This document shows, one piece after another, positions 8,523 through 17,030 of a stretch of 64,000 nucleotides of DNA. Both the position numbers and the translations under genes were made by a program. The stretch is from Kribbella jiaozuonensis. Lineage in GTDB: Bacteria > Actinomycetota > Actinomycetes > Propionibacteriales > Kribbellaceae. Positions within the stretch are counted from its first letter, which is position 1. Every line of letters starts with the position of its first letter. The notes beneath the pieces are model-generated. The model did not search any database, was not told the DNA's origin, and was given only the letters and a program-made list of their open reading frames with translations. The stretch is taken from assembly GCF_005233875.1 (NCBI RefSeq), contig NZ_SZPZ01000006.1, forward strand, positions 434,001-498,000. Direction: 5' to 3'.

Positions 8523-8588
8523 GTGCACTAGTGCGCGGTGGCGTCGCGCGGTGCGAGTAGTGCACCGTGTACGGCGTACGCGCACTAG
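8523..8588 (+). promoter_or_regulatory. GCACTAGTGC-type operator cluster before FAD monooxygenase
   Basis: Three related elements precede the monooxygenase: the palindrome GCACTAGTGC (8525-8534), TAGTGCAC (8558-8565) and GCGCACTAG (8580-8588). The last two face each other like the arms of the operator at 15199-15225 before the GntR-TetR hybrid regulator. This suggests that the same regulator, or a paralogue, controls both genes. Confidence 0.5.
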
Positions 8589-8603
8589 TCAAAGGGGTGA
8601 GTG

Positions 8604-9836
8604 ATGAAGACTGTTCTGATTTCCGGTGGTGGGATTGCCGGGCCGGCGTTGGCGTTCTGGTTGCGGCGGTTCGGGTTTGTGCCGACGGTTGTGGAGATCG
8701 CGCCGGGGCCGCGGCCGGGCGGGCAGACCGTCGACCTGCGCGGGGTGTCGCGGGTGGTCGCCGAGCGGATGGGCATCATGCCGGCGGTGGCCGAGCGGAA
8801 GATGCACGAGCGCGGGCTCGAGTACGTGCGCGCCGACGGCTCGCGGTCCGCGGTGATGCACGCCGAGCTGATGGACGGTGCCGGTCCGGTCGCGGAGATC
8901 GAGATTCAGCGCGGTGATCTGGCCGCGATCCTGACCGACGCGACGGCCGGGGTCGAGTACGTGTACGGCGACTCGATCACCGAGCTGCACCAGGACACGA
9001 CCGGCGTCGACGTGACGTTCGCGAGCGGGACGCACAGGCGGTTCGACCTGGTGGTCGGCGCCGACGGGGTGCACTCGCGGGTACGGCGGTTGGCGTTCGG
9101 CGCGGAGTCGGAGTACGTGCGTCACCTCGGCGGCTACACGTCGTACTTCACCGTCGAGACGCCTGAGCCGTTGGACCACTGGTTCAAGGTGTACACCGCG
9201 CCGGGCGGGCGATGGGTCGGGCTGCGGCCGGACCACGATCCGCAGTACGCGAAGGCGTTGCTCAGCTTCCGGTCGCCGGTGATCAGCTACGACCGGCGCG
9301 ACCTCGCGGCGCAGAAGCGGCTGGTGCGGGAGCAGTACGTCGGGCTCGGCTGGCACACGTCGCGGATCTTGGAGCAGCTCGACCAGGCCGGGGATTTCTA
9401 CCTGGACAGCACGAGCCGCGTCGTCGTACCGGAGTGGTCTCGCGGCCGGATCACGCTCGTCGGCGACGCCGGGTACTGCGGTTCGCCGATGGCCGGCCAC
9501 GGTACGGCGCTCTCGCTCGTCGGGGCGTACGTCCTGGCGGGCGAGCTGGCCGCGGTCGACGGCGATCACGTCCGCGCGTTCCCGGCGTACCAGGCCCGGA
9601 TGCAGGCGTACGTCGATCAGCGGATGGAGCTGCCGCCGGGCGGGATCAAGATGGCGATGCCGATGTCGTCGTTCGGGATCGCCTACCGCGACTTCGTACT
9701 CCGGACGATGACGTCGAAGCTGATGTCCGGTGCGCTGGCGAAGATGACGTTGGCGAAACCTGATGCGATCGACCTGCCGGAGTACTCAGTCCAGCGGGGA
9801 AACCCACTCCGGATTGCGTCCGAGCAGGCCGAGTAG
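8604..9836 (+). CDS. FAD-dependent monooxygenase, TetX/PHBH-like
   Basis: 410-residue flavoprotein hydroxylase. It has the N-terminal FAD GxGxxG region (VLISGGGIAGPALAFWL), the DG motif VVGADGVHSRVRRL near residue 155 and the GD motif LVGDAGYCGSPMAGHG near residue 290. The fold hydroxylates small aromatics or antibiotics with NAD(P)H and oxygen; tetracycline-type drugs are inactivated by relatives. ATG 8604 follows AGGGGTGAGTG. The 3' end overlaps the convergent TIGR03086 gene by 51 bp. The promoter has operator elements shared with the regulator gene at 15240. Confidence 0.9.
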   Translation: MKTVLISGGGIAGPALAFWLRRFGFVPTVVEIAPGPRPGGQTVDLRGVSRVVAERMGIMPAVAERKMHERGLEYVRADGSRSAVMHAELMDGAGPVAEIEIQRGDLAAILTDATAGVEYVYGDSITELHQDTTGVDVTFASGTHRRFDLVVGADGVHSRVRRLAFGAESEYVRHLGGYTSYFTVETPEPLDHWFKVYTAPGGRWVGLRPDHDPQYAKALLSFRSPVISYDRRDLAAQKRLVREQYVGLGWHTSRILEQLDQAGDFYLDSTSRVVVPEWSRGRITLVGDAGYCGSPMAGHGTALSLVGAYVLAGELAAVDGDHVRAFPAYQARMQAYVDQRMELPPGGIKMAMPMSSFGIAYRDFVLRTMTSKLMSGALAKMTLAKPDAIDLPEYSVQRGNPLRIASEQAE

Positions 9837-10376
9837 CTGGTCGAGGTCGGGGGCTGTGCCGGAGACCTTCACGATCCGGTCGAACGCGTACCCGGGGCCG
9901 CGGTTGCCCTCGGTGTCGGGGATCCGGCGGGCCAGCGTGAGCGCCATCTCGACCATGTCCGGCGGCGGGGTGTACGGGACGTCGATCGCGCGGGCCAGGT
10001 CCCAGGCGTGGACGATGCAGTCGAGCTGGTGGAAGGTCAGCGCGATCCGGCGCGGGAACGAGCCGAACTCGCGTACCTCGACCAGCCGGTCCAACGCGCC
10101 GCCGTCGGCGAACGCGTCCGCGACCCGCACGTTCGACCGCCGGTACGCGCCGGCCGGGTTGTCGGCGAGGCGGCCGCCGTTCCAGGTGTGGATGGAGGCG
10201 GAGCCGTTCAGGGCAGCAGCTGCGAGGCCCTCGTTCTGACTGACCAGATGGCGGAGCAGACCGCGCACGGTCCAGTCGGGGCACGGGGTGGGAAACCAGA
10301 GTTGCTCGGTCCGCACCTGCATCACGACTTCACCGAGTACTGCGCCGGCCCGACGATCCAGATCCCGGATGTCCAT
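9786..10376 (-). CDS. TIGR03086-type metal-binding protein (DinB / mycothiol-dependent maleylpyruvate isomerase-like)
   Basis: 196-residue helical-bundle protein of the actinobacterial TIGR03086 group. The signature FPTPCPDWTVRGLLRHLV carries the first metal-ligand His, and HQLDCIVHAWDLARA provides the others. Family members resemble mycothiol-dependent enzymes, but few have known substrates. ATG 10376 has a strong GGAGGAGAGCG upstream. It converges on the FAD monooxygenase with overlapping ends. Confidence 0.87.
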   Translation of the reverse strand: MDIRDLDRRAGAVLGEVVMQVRTEQLWFPTPCPDWTVRGLLRHLVSQNEGLAAAALNGSASIHTWNGGRLADNPAGAYRRSNVRVADAFADGGALDRLVEVREFGSFPRRIALTFHQLDCIVHAWDLARAIDVPYTPPPDMVEMALTLARRIPDTEGNRGPGYAFDRIVKVSGTAPDLDQLLGLLGRNPEWVSPLD

Positions 10377-10471
10377 CCGCTCTCCTCCCGTGGCTGCCCC
10401 AGCCGAGCATAAGGCGGTACGTCGCCTCCTGCAGGAAACCGCGTGGTTCACAAGGGACAACCCGCACGCAG

Positions 10472-10500
10472 AAGGCCTGACCTGCAACAGGTCGGGCCTT
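10472..10500. terminator. Hairpin terminator below the HhH glycosylase gene
   Basis: AAGGCCTGACCTG, loop CAA, then CAGGTCGGGCCTT give a 13-bp stem with one G-T pair. It lies 14 bp past the stop of the minus-strand HhH-GPD gene and before the promoter of the TIGR03086 gene. Confidence 0.6.
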
Positions 10501-10514
10501 GGTGTCGCGGGGAT

Positions 10515-11114
10515 TCAGGCGCCGGCGACTTCCTTGGCGGCGGCCTTCGCGGCCTTCTTGAAGTTGCGCACCTCGGCCAGCGAGGCGGCGTCGGTGACAT
10601 CGGCGATCGAGCGGTGCGAGCCGCGGTCGCCGTAGTGCCCGGCGGCCTCCCGCCAGCCCTTGGGCTGTACGCCGCGTTGCTTGCCGAGCATCGCGAGGAA
10701 GATCTTCGCCTTCTGCTCACCGAACCCGGGCAGTGCCTTCAGCCGCTTCAGCACCTCGGCGCCGTCGGGCTTCGGCCGGCCGCTGAGCCAGATGTTCGCG
10801 GTTTCGCCGTCGTAGTTGTCGATGATGTGCTGCGCCAGCGCGTGCACCCGGCGGCCCATCGAACCGCCGTACCGGTGGATGGCCGGCGGCGTGACGCAGA
10901 GCTCGACGAACGTGTCGACGTCGCTCGCGGCGATCTTGTGCAGGTCGAAACCGTCCATCCGGTTCGCGATCTTCCACGGGCCGGAGAAGGCGTGCTCCAT
11001 CGGATACTGCTGGTCCAGGAGCATCCCGACCAGCAAGGCGAACGGGTCGTCGTTGAGCAACTTGTCGGCGTCCGGATTGCCGGTGAGGTGCAGTTCGCGC
11101 AGCATGCGGACCAT
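10515..11114 (-). CDS. HhH-GPD-type base excision repair protein
   Basis: 199-residue protein of the short actinobacterial HhH-GPD group. ALLVGMLLDQQYPMEHAF matches the N-terminal HhH-GPD helix, and KALPGFGEQKAKIFLAMLGKQ is the helix-hairpin-helix. There is no C-terminal cluster of cysteines for an iron-sulfur centre. It probably recognises a damaged base, but its substrate is unknown. The first ATG (11114) is followed by a second at Met4; either could be used. The C-terminus is Lys/Ala-rich. Confidence 0.83.
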   Translation of the reverse strand: MVRMLRELHLTGNPDADKLLNDDPFALLVGMLLDQQYPMEHAFSGPWKIANRMDGFDLHKIAASDVDTFVELCVTPPAIHRYGGSMGRRVHALAQHIIDNYDGETANIWLSGRPKPDGAEVLKRLKALPGFGEQKAKIFLAMLGKQRGVQPKGWREAAGHYGDRGSHRSIADVTDAASLAEVRNFKKAAKAAAKEVAGA

Positions 11115-11127
11115 CTTGACACGAGGT

Positions 11128-13344
11128 TCAGCGCGTGGGCACCCGTGTTCTCCAGAGCAGATAGACGAAGTACGGCGCTCCGATGAGTGCTGTTAGGAGG
11201 CCGGCCGGGATCTGGGCTGGGGCGAGGACCGTACGGCCGAGGCTGTCCGCGACACTGACCAGGATCGCGCCGAGCAGGGCCGCGACCGGGAGGATCCGCG
11301 CATGCCGACCGCCGACCAGCGCCCGTGCTGCGTGCGGGGCGACCAGGCCGACGAACCCGACCACACCGATCGCGGAGACCGCCGCCGCAGTCAGTAGAGC
11401 TGCTGCCAGCAGCATCAGCAGCCGCGTTCGCTCGAGCCGCACGCCGAGGATCCGCGGCACATCATCGTCCAGGGCCAGCAGGTCCAGCTCTCGACGGGCA
11501 TGGACAACAACTGGAGTGAGGACTATCAGCGCGATCGTCACCGGTAGCACCTGCGGAAGCGTCCGCCCGTACGTGCTCCCCGACAACCACGTCATCGCCA
11601 GACTCAGGTTCCACGGATCGGTGGCAACGATCAGCAACGTGATGATCGCGGTCGCCACCGCCGAGACGCCGACCCCGATCAGCACCAACCGGTCGGAGCT
11701 CAAGCCGCCGCGCCAGGAGATCAGGTAAACCAGCCCGAACGTGACGACGGCTGCGACCGCGGCGACGCCCGACAGCAGCCAGATGCTTGCTGAGGGCAAC
11801 AGGATGAGCGTGGCGATCGCGCCGACGCCCGCGCCGCCGGTGATGCCGAGGATGCCCGGTTCGGCCAGCGGGTTGCGGCAGACCGCCTGCACCGTCGTAC
11901 CGGCGATCGCGAGCGCGGCACCGCACAGCAGCGCCGAGGCGACCCGTGGGAAGCGCTGGTCCAGCACGTAGGTGATCGCGCGGCCCGACGCGCCGTTGAT
12001 CCAGTTCGCGAGGTCGCCGGTCCGGAGCAGCGCGTCACCGGTCAGCATCGCGCCGACCCCCGCGGCGATCAGCAGTACGACGAGCGCCGCGGTCACGATC
12101 CAGAACGTACGGCGACTCCGCAGCCCGCTGCTCGTCCCGCCGGGGGAGCGGCTCGGTCCCGAGTCGCGATGGCGACGGGCCAGCCAGATCAGGACGATCG
12201 CGCCGACCACCATCGTCATGATCCCGGTCGGGATCTCCACACCCGCCTGCCCGCCGAACGCGGCCCGCAGTACGACGTCCGAGGCGAGTACGACGAGGAC
12301 GCCGGCGAGACCGGAGAGCGGGAGCAGTACCCGGTGCCGGAGCAGGCCGGGGACGAGCGGGGCGGTGAGGCGGACTAGGACCGGCGCGACCAGGCCGACG
12401 AAACCGACCGGTCCCGCGACGGTGACGGCGGCCGCGGAGAGCATGACCGTGACGAGGGTGGTGAGGACGCGGATCCGGCGTACGTTCACGCCGAGGACGG
12501 CGGCGGTGTCGTCGCCGAGGGCAAGGATGTCGAGTTTCGCGGCCAGCAGGAACGCGGTGAGGATGCCGAGGGCAACGATCGGTGCCATCTGGGTGACCGC
12601 GCGCAGGTCGGTCTGCACCAGCGTGCCGGCGCCCCAGGCGAACGTGCCGACCGTCTCCTCGCGGTACAGCAGCAGGAGCAGCGTGGTCACGCCGGCGAGC
12701 GCCATCGCGACCGCCGACCCGGCCAGGATCAGCCGGGTCGGCCCGGTGGAGCCGCCCGCCGACAACACGAGCACCAGCCCTGCGGCTGCGAGCCCGCCGA
12801 CGAACGCGACTCCACCGGCGGGCAGCGCGGGCAACGACACCCCGAACGCGGCCACGATCACGACGGCCAGGTACGCCCCTGCGTTGACCCCCAACGTGTC
12901 GGGTGAAGCGAGCGGGTTGCGAGCCAACGACTGCAACCCCGCTCCCGCAACCCCCAGGGCGATACCTACCAGCACCCCGGCCAGCAGCCGGGGCAACCGC
13001 GACGCGACCAGCACGTTCGCGGCGTTGTCCGTTCCTTGCCCGAACACCAGCCGCAGCAGGTCCCCGGCTCCCACCGAGGATGTGCCTTGCGTCAGATGCA
13101 CGGCAGCCAGCAGGAGGATCGCAACCGCCGCCACCACGAACACCCCCGCCACCCGCACCGGCCGAACGGGTTGAAGCGGGACCTCCCGCGCTGCGGCCCC
13201 GAGACCGTGGTGGGTCGCGGGGCGGGGCGCCGCCGGCCGATCCGCGTGTGGAGCGCCTGCGCCCACCCGGTCCGGGTGTGGAGCGCTTGCGCCCACTCGG
13301 TCCGGGTGGTCGGGCGGGGCGCCTGCGCCCGCCTGCTGGGTCAA
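11128..13344 (-). CDS. Fused double FecCD siderophore ABC permease
   Basis: 738-residue permease made of two tandem FecCD domains (about 65-390 and 415-735), each with about ten membrane segments and GFVGLVAP-type motifs (VGPVGFVGLVAPVLVR and IGVVGFVGLVAPHAAR). Most systems encode these halves as two proteins. With the ATPase and lipoprotein genes upstream it forms a complete ferric-siderophore importer. The first 60 residues are Pro/His/Arg-rich with repeats (DRVGASAPH, DRVGAGAPH) and precede the first membrane span. The TTG at 13344 overlaps the binding-protein stop but lacks a clear ribosome-binding site, so the true start could be later. Confidence 0.9.
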   Translation of the reverse strand: MTQQAGAGAPPDHPDRVGASAPHPDRVGAGAPHADRPAAPRPATHHGLGAAAREVPLQPVRPVRVAGVFVVAAVAILLLAAVHLTQGTSSVGAGDLLRLVFGQGTDNAANVLVASRLPRLLAGVLVGIALGVAGAGLQSLARNPLASPDTLGVNAGAYLAVVIVAAFGVSLPALPAGGVAFVGGLAAAGLVLVLSAGGSTGPTRLILAGSAVAMALAGVTTLLLLLYREETVGTFAWGAGTLVQTDLRAVTQMAPIVALGILTAFLLAAKLDILALGDDTAAVLGVNVRRIRVLTTLVTVMLSAAAVTVAGPVGFVGLVAPVLVRLTAPLVPGLLRHRVLLPLSGLAGVLVVLASDVVLRAAFGGQAGVEIPTGIMTMVVGAIVLIWLARRHRDSGPSRSPGGTSSGLRSRRTFWIVTAALVVLLIAAGVGAMLTGDALLRTGDLANWINGASGRAITYVLDQRFPRVASALLCGAALAIAGTTVQAVCRNPLAEPGILGITGGAGVGAIATLILLPSASIWLLSGVAAVAAVVTFGLVYLISWRGGLSSDRLVLIGVGVSAVATAIITLLIVATDPWNLSLAMTWLSGSTYGRTLPQVLPVTIALIVLTPVVVHARRELDLLALDDDVPRILGVRLERTRLLMLLAAALLTAAAVSAIGVVGFVGLVAPHAARALVGGRHARILPVAALLGAILVSVADSLGRTVLAPAQIPAGLLTALIGAPYFVYLLWRTRVPTR
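13242..13301. repeat. Two 30-bp tandem repeats in the permease 5' end
   Basis: Units 13242-13271 and 13272-13301 differ at only a few positions, and a third degenerate copy follows. They encode the repeated DRVGA-S/G-APH segment in the hydrophilic N-terminal tail of the fused permease. This looks like slipped-strand expansion in frame. Confidence 0.6.
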
Positions 13345-14315
13345 GATGTGACTGCCTGGACGGCGGCGTCGATGAACTGCTCGGTGGACTTCGGGCCGCC
13401 GAACATCCAGATGCCGTCGGGCAGGCGGTGGACCTTGTCGGTCTTCACGAACGGCAGGTTCTTCCAGATCGCGTTCCCGGCCAGGTCGCCGCCGAACACG
13501 TCACCGCCGTCGTTCTTGTTCGCGATGTAGAGGAAGTTCCCGTCGGGCAGCTTGGTCAGCCCCTCGAGATCGGTCTGTGCGAGCCCGTAGTCCTTGTCGC
13601 CGGCACCGGTCCACCCGTTCTTCAGACCCAGCTCGGTCGCGACCGCGCCGAGCAGCGACCCGGTCGTGAACATCCGGATCGAGATCGTGCTGCCCTGCTT
13701 CCACCCGTCCGCCATCGTGAACCCGGTGCCGGCCTTACCCGCGTCGGCGATCTTCTGCTTGCCGTCGGCAATCGCCTTGTCGAAGTCCGCGTTCAGCTGC
13801 TTGGCCTGGTCCGCCTTCCCGACCGCCTGGCCGATCAGGTCCAGGTTCGTCTTCATCTGCGGGATCGCGTTCTTCGCGTCCGCGCCGCGGATCACCAGCA
13901 CCGGCGCGGCCTTCTCGAGCTGGGTGATCGTGTTCGCGGCCTCGTCGGTCGTGGTGATGACCAGATCGGGGTTGAGGGCAACGATCGCGTCGACGCTCGC
14001 CTCGCCGCGGGTACCGACGTCCTTCACCGACGGGTCGAGCTTCGCCGCGGTGACCCAGTTCGTGTAGCCCTTGGTGTCCGCGACGCCGACCGGCATCACG
14101 CCGAGCGTGACCAGGTTCTCGGCGGCGTTCCACTCCAGCGCCACGACCTTCTTGGCGGGCGCCTTCAGGTCGAGCTTCTTGTTCCGGGCGTCGGTCAGCG
14201 AGACCGGCTGCGCCGCGGCGTCGCTGGCGTCGTTCGAGGCGGTGGGTTCGCTGGTACCGCAGGCAGTCAGGCCCAGCAGGGCAGCAGCGACCAGAGCGAT
14301 GGCGGTTCGTCTCAT
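13341..14315 (-). CDS. Iron-siderophore ABC transporter substrate-binding lipoprotein
   Basis: 324-residue FepB/FecB-like binding protein. A lipoprotein signal (MRRTAIALVAAALLGLTACGTSE) places the lipidated Cys near residue 19. The mature part has the two-lobed TroA fold, with VVALEWNAAENLVTLGVMPVGVAD and the central DAIVALNPDLVITTT. It should catch a ferric siderophore outside the membrane. The start overlaps the ATPase stop by one base, and its own stop overlaps the permease start, so all three genes are coupled. Confidence 0.92.
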   Translation of the reverse strand: MRRTAIALVAAALLGLTACGTSEPTASNDASDAAAQPVSLTDARNKKLDLKAPAKKVVALEWNAAENLVTLGVMPVGVADTKGYTNWVTAAKLDPSVKDVGTRGEASVDAIVALNPDLVITTTDEAANTITQLEKAAPVLVIRGADAKNAIPQMKTNLDLIGQAVGKADQAKQLNADFDKAIADGKQKIADAGKAGTGFTMADGWKQGSTISIRMFTTGSLLGAVATELGLKNGWTGAGDKDYGLAQTDLEGLTKLPDGNFLYIANKNDGGDVFGGDLAGNAIWKNLPFVKTDKVHRLPDGIWMFGGPKSTEQFIDAAVQAVTS

Positions 14316-15142
14316 CAGGATGACTTCCAGCTCGTCGTGACGCGGGACAGGTGTTTGCCGATGGGGCGAGTGGTGACCAGACCGGTGGCCGGATCGGTGC
14401 CGACCTCGATGGTGATGCCGTACGTCTCGGTGAGTGCGTCGGCTCGCAGTACCTCGTCCGGCGTACCGGTCGCACATACCCGCCCCTGATCGAGTAGTGC
14501 GATCCGGTCCGCCACCGCAGCGGCCTGGTTCAGGTCGTGCAGTACGACGCCGACCGCGACGCCGTGCTCGTCGGCGAGTTCGCGCATCAGGTCGAGGATC
14601 TCGATCTGATACCGCAGGTCGAGGAACGTGGTCGGTTCGTCGAGCAGGAGTACGCCGGTGTCCTGGGCGAGACACGTTGCCAGCCAGACGCGCTGCAGTT
14701 CGCCGCCGGACAGCTCGTCGACCGCACGCTCGGCCATCGATGTGACGCCGGTGACCGTCATCGCGTGCTCGATCGCGCGCGGGCCGTCCGCGTCGTCGTT
14801 GCGCCAACGGCTCCGGTGCGGATGACGCCCGTACCCGACGACGTCGCGCACGCTGACGCCGCTCGGGGTCGGCCGGGACTGCGAGAGCAGCGTGACCTTG
14901 CGGGCGAACTCCTTCGCCGACAGGTCGAGCGCGTTACCGCCACCGGGGAAGGTGATGCTGCCGGCGTCGGGGTGATGGAGACGGGCGAGGGCACGCAGCA
15001 GCGTCGACTTGCCGCTGCCGTTGGGACCGACGAGCGCGGTCACGCGCGCGGGCTCGAGATGCAGCGAGGCGCCGTCGACGACACGCCGGCCGTGGTACCC
15101 GAGACACAGCCCGTCGCCGGTCAGCCCGATCGTTTCCTGCAT
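14315..15142 (-). CDS. Siderophore ABC transporter ATP-binding protein, FepC type
   Basis: 275-residue ATPase with Walker A (GPNGSGKST near residue 39), Q-loop (LLSQSRPTP), signature LSGGELQR, Walker B (GVLLLDEPT) and H-loop (VLHDLNQAA). It drives uptake through the fused FecCD permease and is first in the operon. ATG 15142 lies only 5 bp from an IdeR-like iron box, so expression is probably repressed when iron is plentiful. Confidence 0.94.
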   Translation of the reverse strand: MQETIGLTGDGLCLGYHGRRVVDGASLHLEPARVTALVGPNGSGKSTLLRALARLHHPDAGSITFPGGGNALDLSAKEFARKVTLLSQSRPTPSGVSVRDVVGYGRHPHRSRWRNDDADGPRAIEHAMTVTGVTSMAERAVDELSGGELQRVWLATCLAQDTGVLLLDEPTTFLDLRYQIEILDLMRELADEHGVAVGVVLHDLNQAAAVADRIALLDQGRVCATGTPDEVLRADALTETYGITIEVGTDPATGLVTTRPIGKHLSRVTTSWKSS

Positions 15143-15147
15143 GCGGC

Positions 15148-15166
15148 AGAGGATAGCCTTACCTAA
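15148..15166 (-). promoter_or_regulatory. IdeR/DmdR-like iron box
   Basis: On the minus strand TTAGGTAAGGCTATCCTCT matches the IdeR consensus TTAGGTTAGGCTAACCTAA at 15 of 19 positions, with the conserved left arm intact. It sits directly before the ATPase start, where a bound Fe(II)-repressor would block transcription of the importer operon. Confidence 0.65.
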
Positions 15167-15198
15167 GCTGACCTGTCAGGAGGGGTCTCATTCCGGGA

Positions 15199-15225
15199 TA
15201 GTGCGCGTACGATGTATGCGCACTA
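15199..15225 (+). promoter_or_regulatory. Operator and -10 box of GntR-TetR regulator
   Basis: Perfect inverted repeat TAGTGCGC, 11 bp, GCGCACTA. The -10-like TACGAT (15208-15213) lies between the arms, so binding would occlude the promoter. The same arm sequence recurs before the FAD monooxygenase gene (8558-8588). Confidence 0.6.
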
Positions 15226-15239
15226 GCTCGGGAGGGGCA

Positions 15240-16121
15240 ATGACGCAGTACGAGACGATCGCGGCCGAGTTGCGGCGGCGGATCAAGGCCGGTGAGTTGA
15301 AACCGGGGGACCGGGTGCCGTCGACGCGGGCGCTGGTGCGGGACTTCGGGGTGGCGATGGCGACCGCGACGAAGGCGTTGCAGGCGCTGCAGGCCGAGCG
15401 GCTCGTGCATCCGAGCCCTGGTGTCGGGACCGTCGTCGGTCCACCTCCTCGTACGACGCGTCGCGTCGAGCAACCTGAGCTGAATCGGGACGAGGTCGTG
15501 CGGATGGGGATCGCGATCGCTGATGCCGAGGGGCTGGCCGCGTTGTCGATGCGGCGGATCGCGAGCGAGCTCGGGGTGTCGACGATGGCGCTCTACCGGT
15601 ACGTCGGGGGCAAGGACGTACTCGTCGTACAGATGGTCGACACGGCGATCGGGGAGTTCCCGCTGGGGACTTCGCCGGATGATTGGCGCGAGGCGATCGC
15701 GATGGTCGCGCGGGTGCACTGGGCGGCGTACCGGCGTCATCTCTGGCTGGCGAGCGCGATCAGTCTGAGCCGGCCGCAGTTGGTGCCGCGGTTGCTTCCG
15801 CACACGGATGCGGTGCTGCGGGCGTTGCGCGGGTTCGAGAAGAGTTCGGCGTTATCGGCGATGATCAGCCTGTTCGCGTACGTGCGCGGCCTCGCGCTGG
15901 TGATGGAGGCGGAGGCCCAGGCCGAGCAGGACACGGGCGTGACCGCGGACGAGTGGGTGACCGAGCAGGCGGACAAACTCGGCGCGATGATCGCGATGGG
16001 GAATCTGCCCGCGTTCCGGGAGTTGCTTGCGGACGGGTTCGACTATGAATACGACCTCGACAAGTTGTTCGAGTTCGGTCTCGATGTCTTCCTCGATGGG
16101 CTGGCGACCCGGCTACGCTGA
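15240..16121 (+). CDS. GntR-type HTH / TetR-C hybrid transcriptional regulator
   Basis: 293-residue regulator with two DNA-binding modules. Residues 1-70 are a GntR winged helix (YETIAAELRRRIKAGELKPGDRVPSTRALVRDFGVAMATATKALQAL). A TetR-like HTH follows near 85-130 (RIASELGVSTMALYRYVGGKDVLV), and the C-terminal half resembles the tetracycline-type TetR_C ligand domain. Such hybrids in actinobacteria often neighbour FAD monooxygenases and transporters. ATG 15240 follows GGAGGGG. The promoter holds a perfect palindrome, so autoregulation is likely. Confidence 0.9.
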   Translation: MTQYETIAAELRRRIKAGELKPGDRVPSTRALVRDFGVAMATATKALQALQAERLVHPSPGVGTVVGPPPRTTRRVEQPELNRDEVVRMGIAIADAEGLAALSMRRIASELGVSTMALYRYVGGKDVLVVQMVDTAIGEFPLGTSPDDWREAIAMVARVHWAAYRRHLWLASAISLSRPQLVPRLLPHTDAVLRALRGFEKSSALSAMISLFAYVRGLALVMEAEAQAEQDTGVTADEWVTEQADKLGAMIAMGNLPAFRELLADGFDYEYDLDKLFEFGLDVFLDGLATRLR

Positions 16122-16148
16122 GTGCTGACGACTTCTCCGGAGGTGGCG

Positions 16149-17024
16149 ATGGAGCCTGTGTTCGCGCCGGGTGTGCCTGTCGGCGTACCGCGGTTGTACG
16201 AGCACCGGCCGGAGTTGTTCGTCGCGGCCGATGCGTCCCGCCCGAAACGGCAGACGTCGTGGTCGGTGGCACCCGGGAACACGTTCGGCACGCTGCTGGT
16301 CTGGCTCGCGGTGTGCGTCGGCGGCTGGATCCTGGCGCTGATCGTGATGGCGGCGACGCTGCCGACGGCGGTCGCGGCCTGGGCGGCGGTGGCGCTGGCC
16401 GGCGTCGCCGTCCTCGCCACCGGCGGGATCCTGGTGAAGTCGATGGTCGAGGACCGCGGGCACAAGGCGGTCCGGATCCAGCACGGGAAATACCTGCTGC
16501 CGGAGGACTTCGACGAGCCGGCGGCGCGGATGCTCGGGCGTGCGCAGCGTGCGGTGAAAACGGTGCTTGAGGCAACAGTTACCCGGCGCGGGCTGCTCGA
16601 CGAGATGAAGAACGAGCTCGTCCTGCCCGAGCAGCTCTGGGACATCGCGCAGGTACTGCGGGAGCAGACGGTACTGCGAGCGCGGCAGAAGGACATCGCC
16701 CGAGGGATGGAGTCCGCCGAGCTGGACGCCGTACTCGGACCGCAGCGCCGCGCCCTCGCGCTCTCCGTCGACGCGATCAAGCGCAAGGTCGACCTCCTCG
16801 ACCGGTACGCCGACCGGGTCCGCTCCGCCGACGCCGCCCTGCGTGCCGAAGCTGCGCTGGAGGACGGCGACCGCTACATCGAACTCCTCGCCCGCACCGA
16901 GCCCGTCGGCGACACGTCGATCGTCCAAGGCTTCGCCGACGAGGCCACCGCGCTGAAGGACACCCTCACCCGCTCGATCAACGCGGCCCGCGACGCCGGC
17001 CGGACCCTCGCCCTCCCGGAGTAG
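16149..17024 (+). CDS. Hypothetical membrane protein with C-terminal coiled coil
   Basis: 291 residues, family not recognised. About 45 polar residues precede two membrane segments (LLVWLAVCVGGWILALIVMA and AAWAAVALAGVAVLATGGIL, about 48-95). The rest is a charged, mostly helical cytoplasmic region rich in Arg, Glu and Ala, likely coiled coil. ATG 16149 has GGAGG at 16139-16143. It follows the hybrid regulator by 27 bp and may share its transcript, but no function can be given. Confidence 0.75.
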   Translation: MEPVFAPGVPVGVPRLYEHRPELFVAADASRPKRQTSWSVAPGNTFGTLLVWLAVCVGGWILALIVMAATLPTAVAAWAAVALAGVAVLATGGILVKSMVEDRGHKAVRIQHGKYLLPEDFDEPAARMLGRAQRAVKTVLEATVTRRGLLDEMKNELVLPEQLWDIAQVLREQTVLRARQKDIARGMESAELDAVLGPQRRALALSVDAIKRKVDLLDRYADRVRSADAALRAEAALEDGDRYIELLARTEPVGDTSIVQGFADEATALKDTLTRSINAARDAGRTLALPE

Positions 17025-17030
17025 CTCCGG

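Noticed and set aside
6168..8585. 805-codon minus-strand open frame opposite the dienoyl-CoA reductase
   Set aside because: Shadow of a GC-rich gene with complete catalytic motifs on the plus strand.
8604..16121. Idea that the siderophore importer belongs to a biosynthetic cluster
   Set aside because: No NRPS, NIS synthetase or tailoring genes lie nearby; the neighbours are repair proteins, a monooxygenase and a hypothetical protein.
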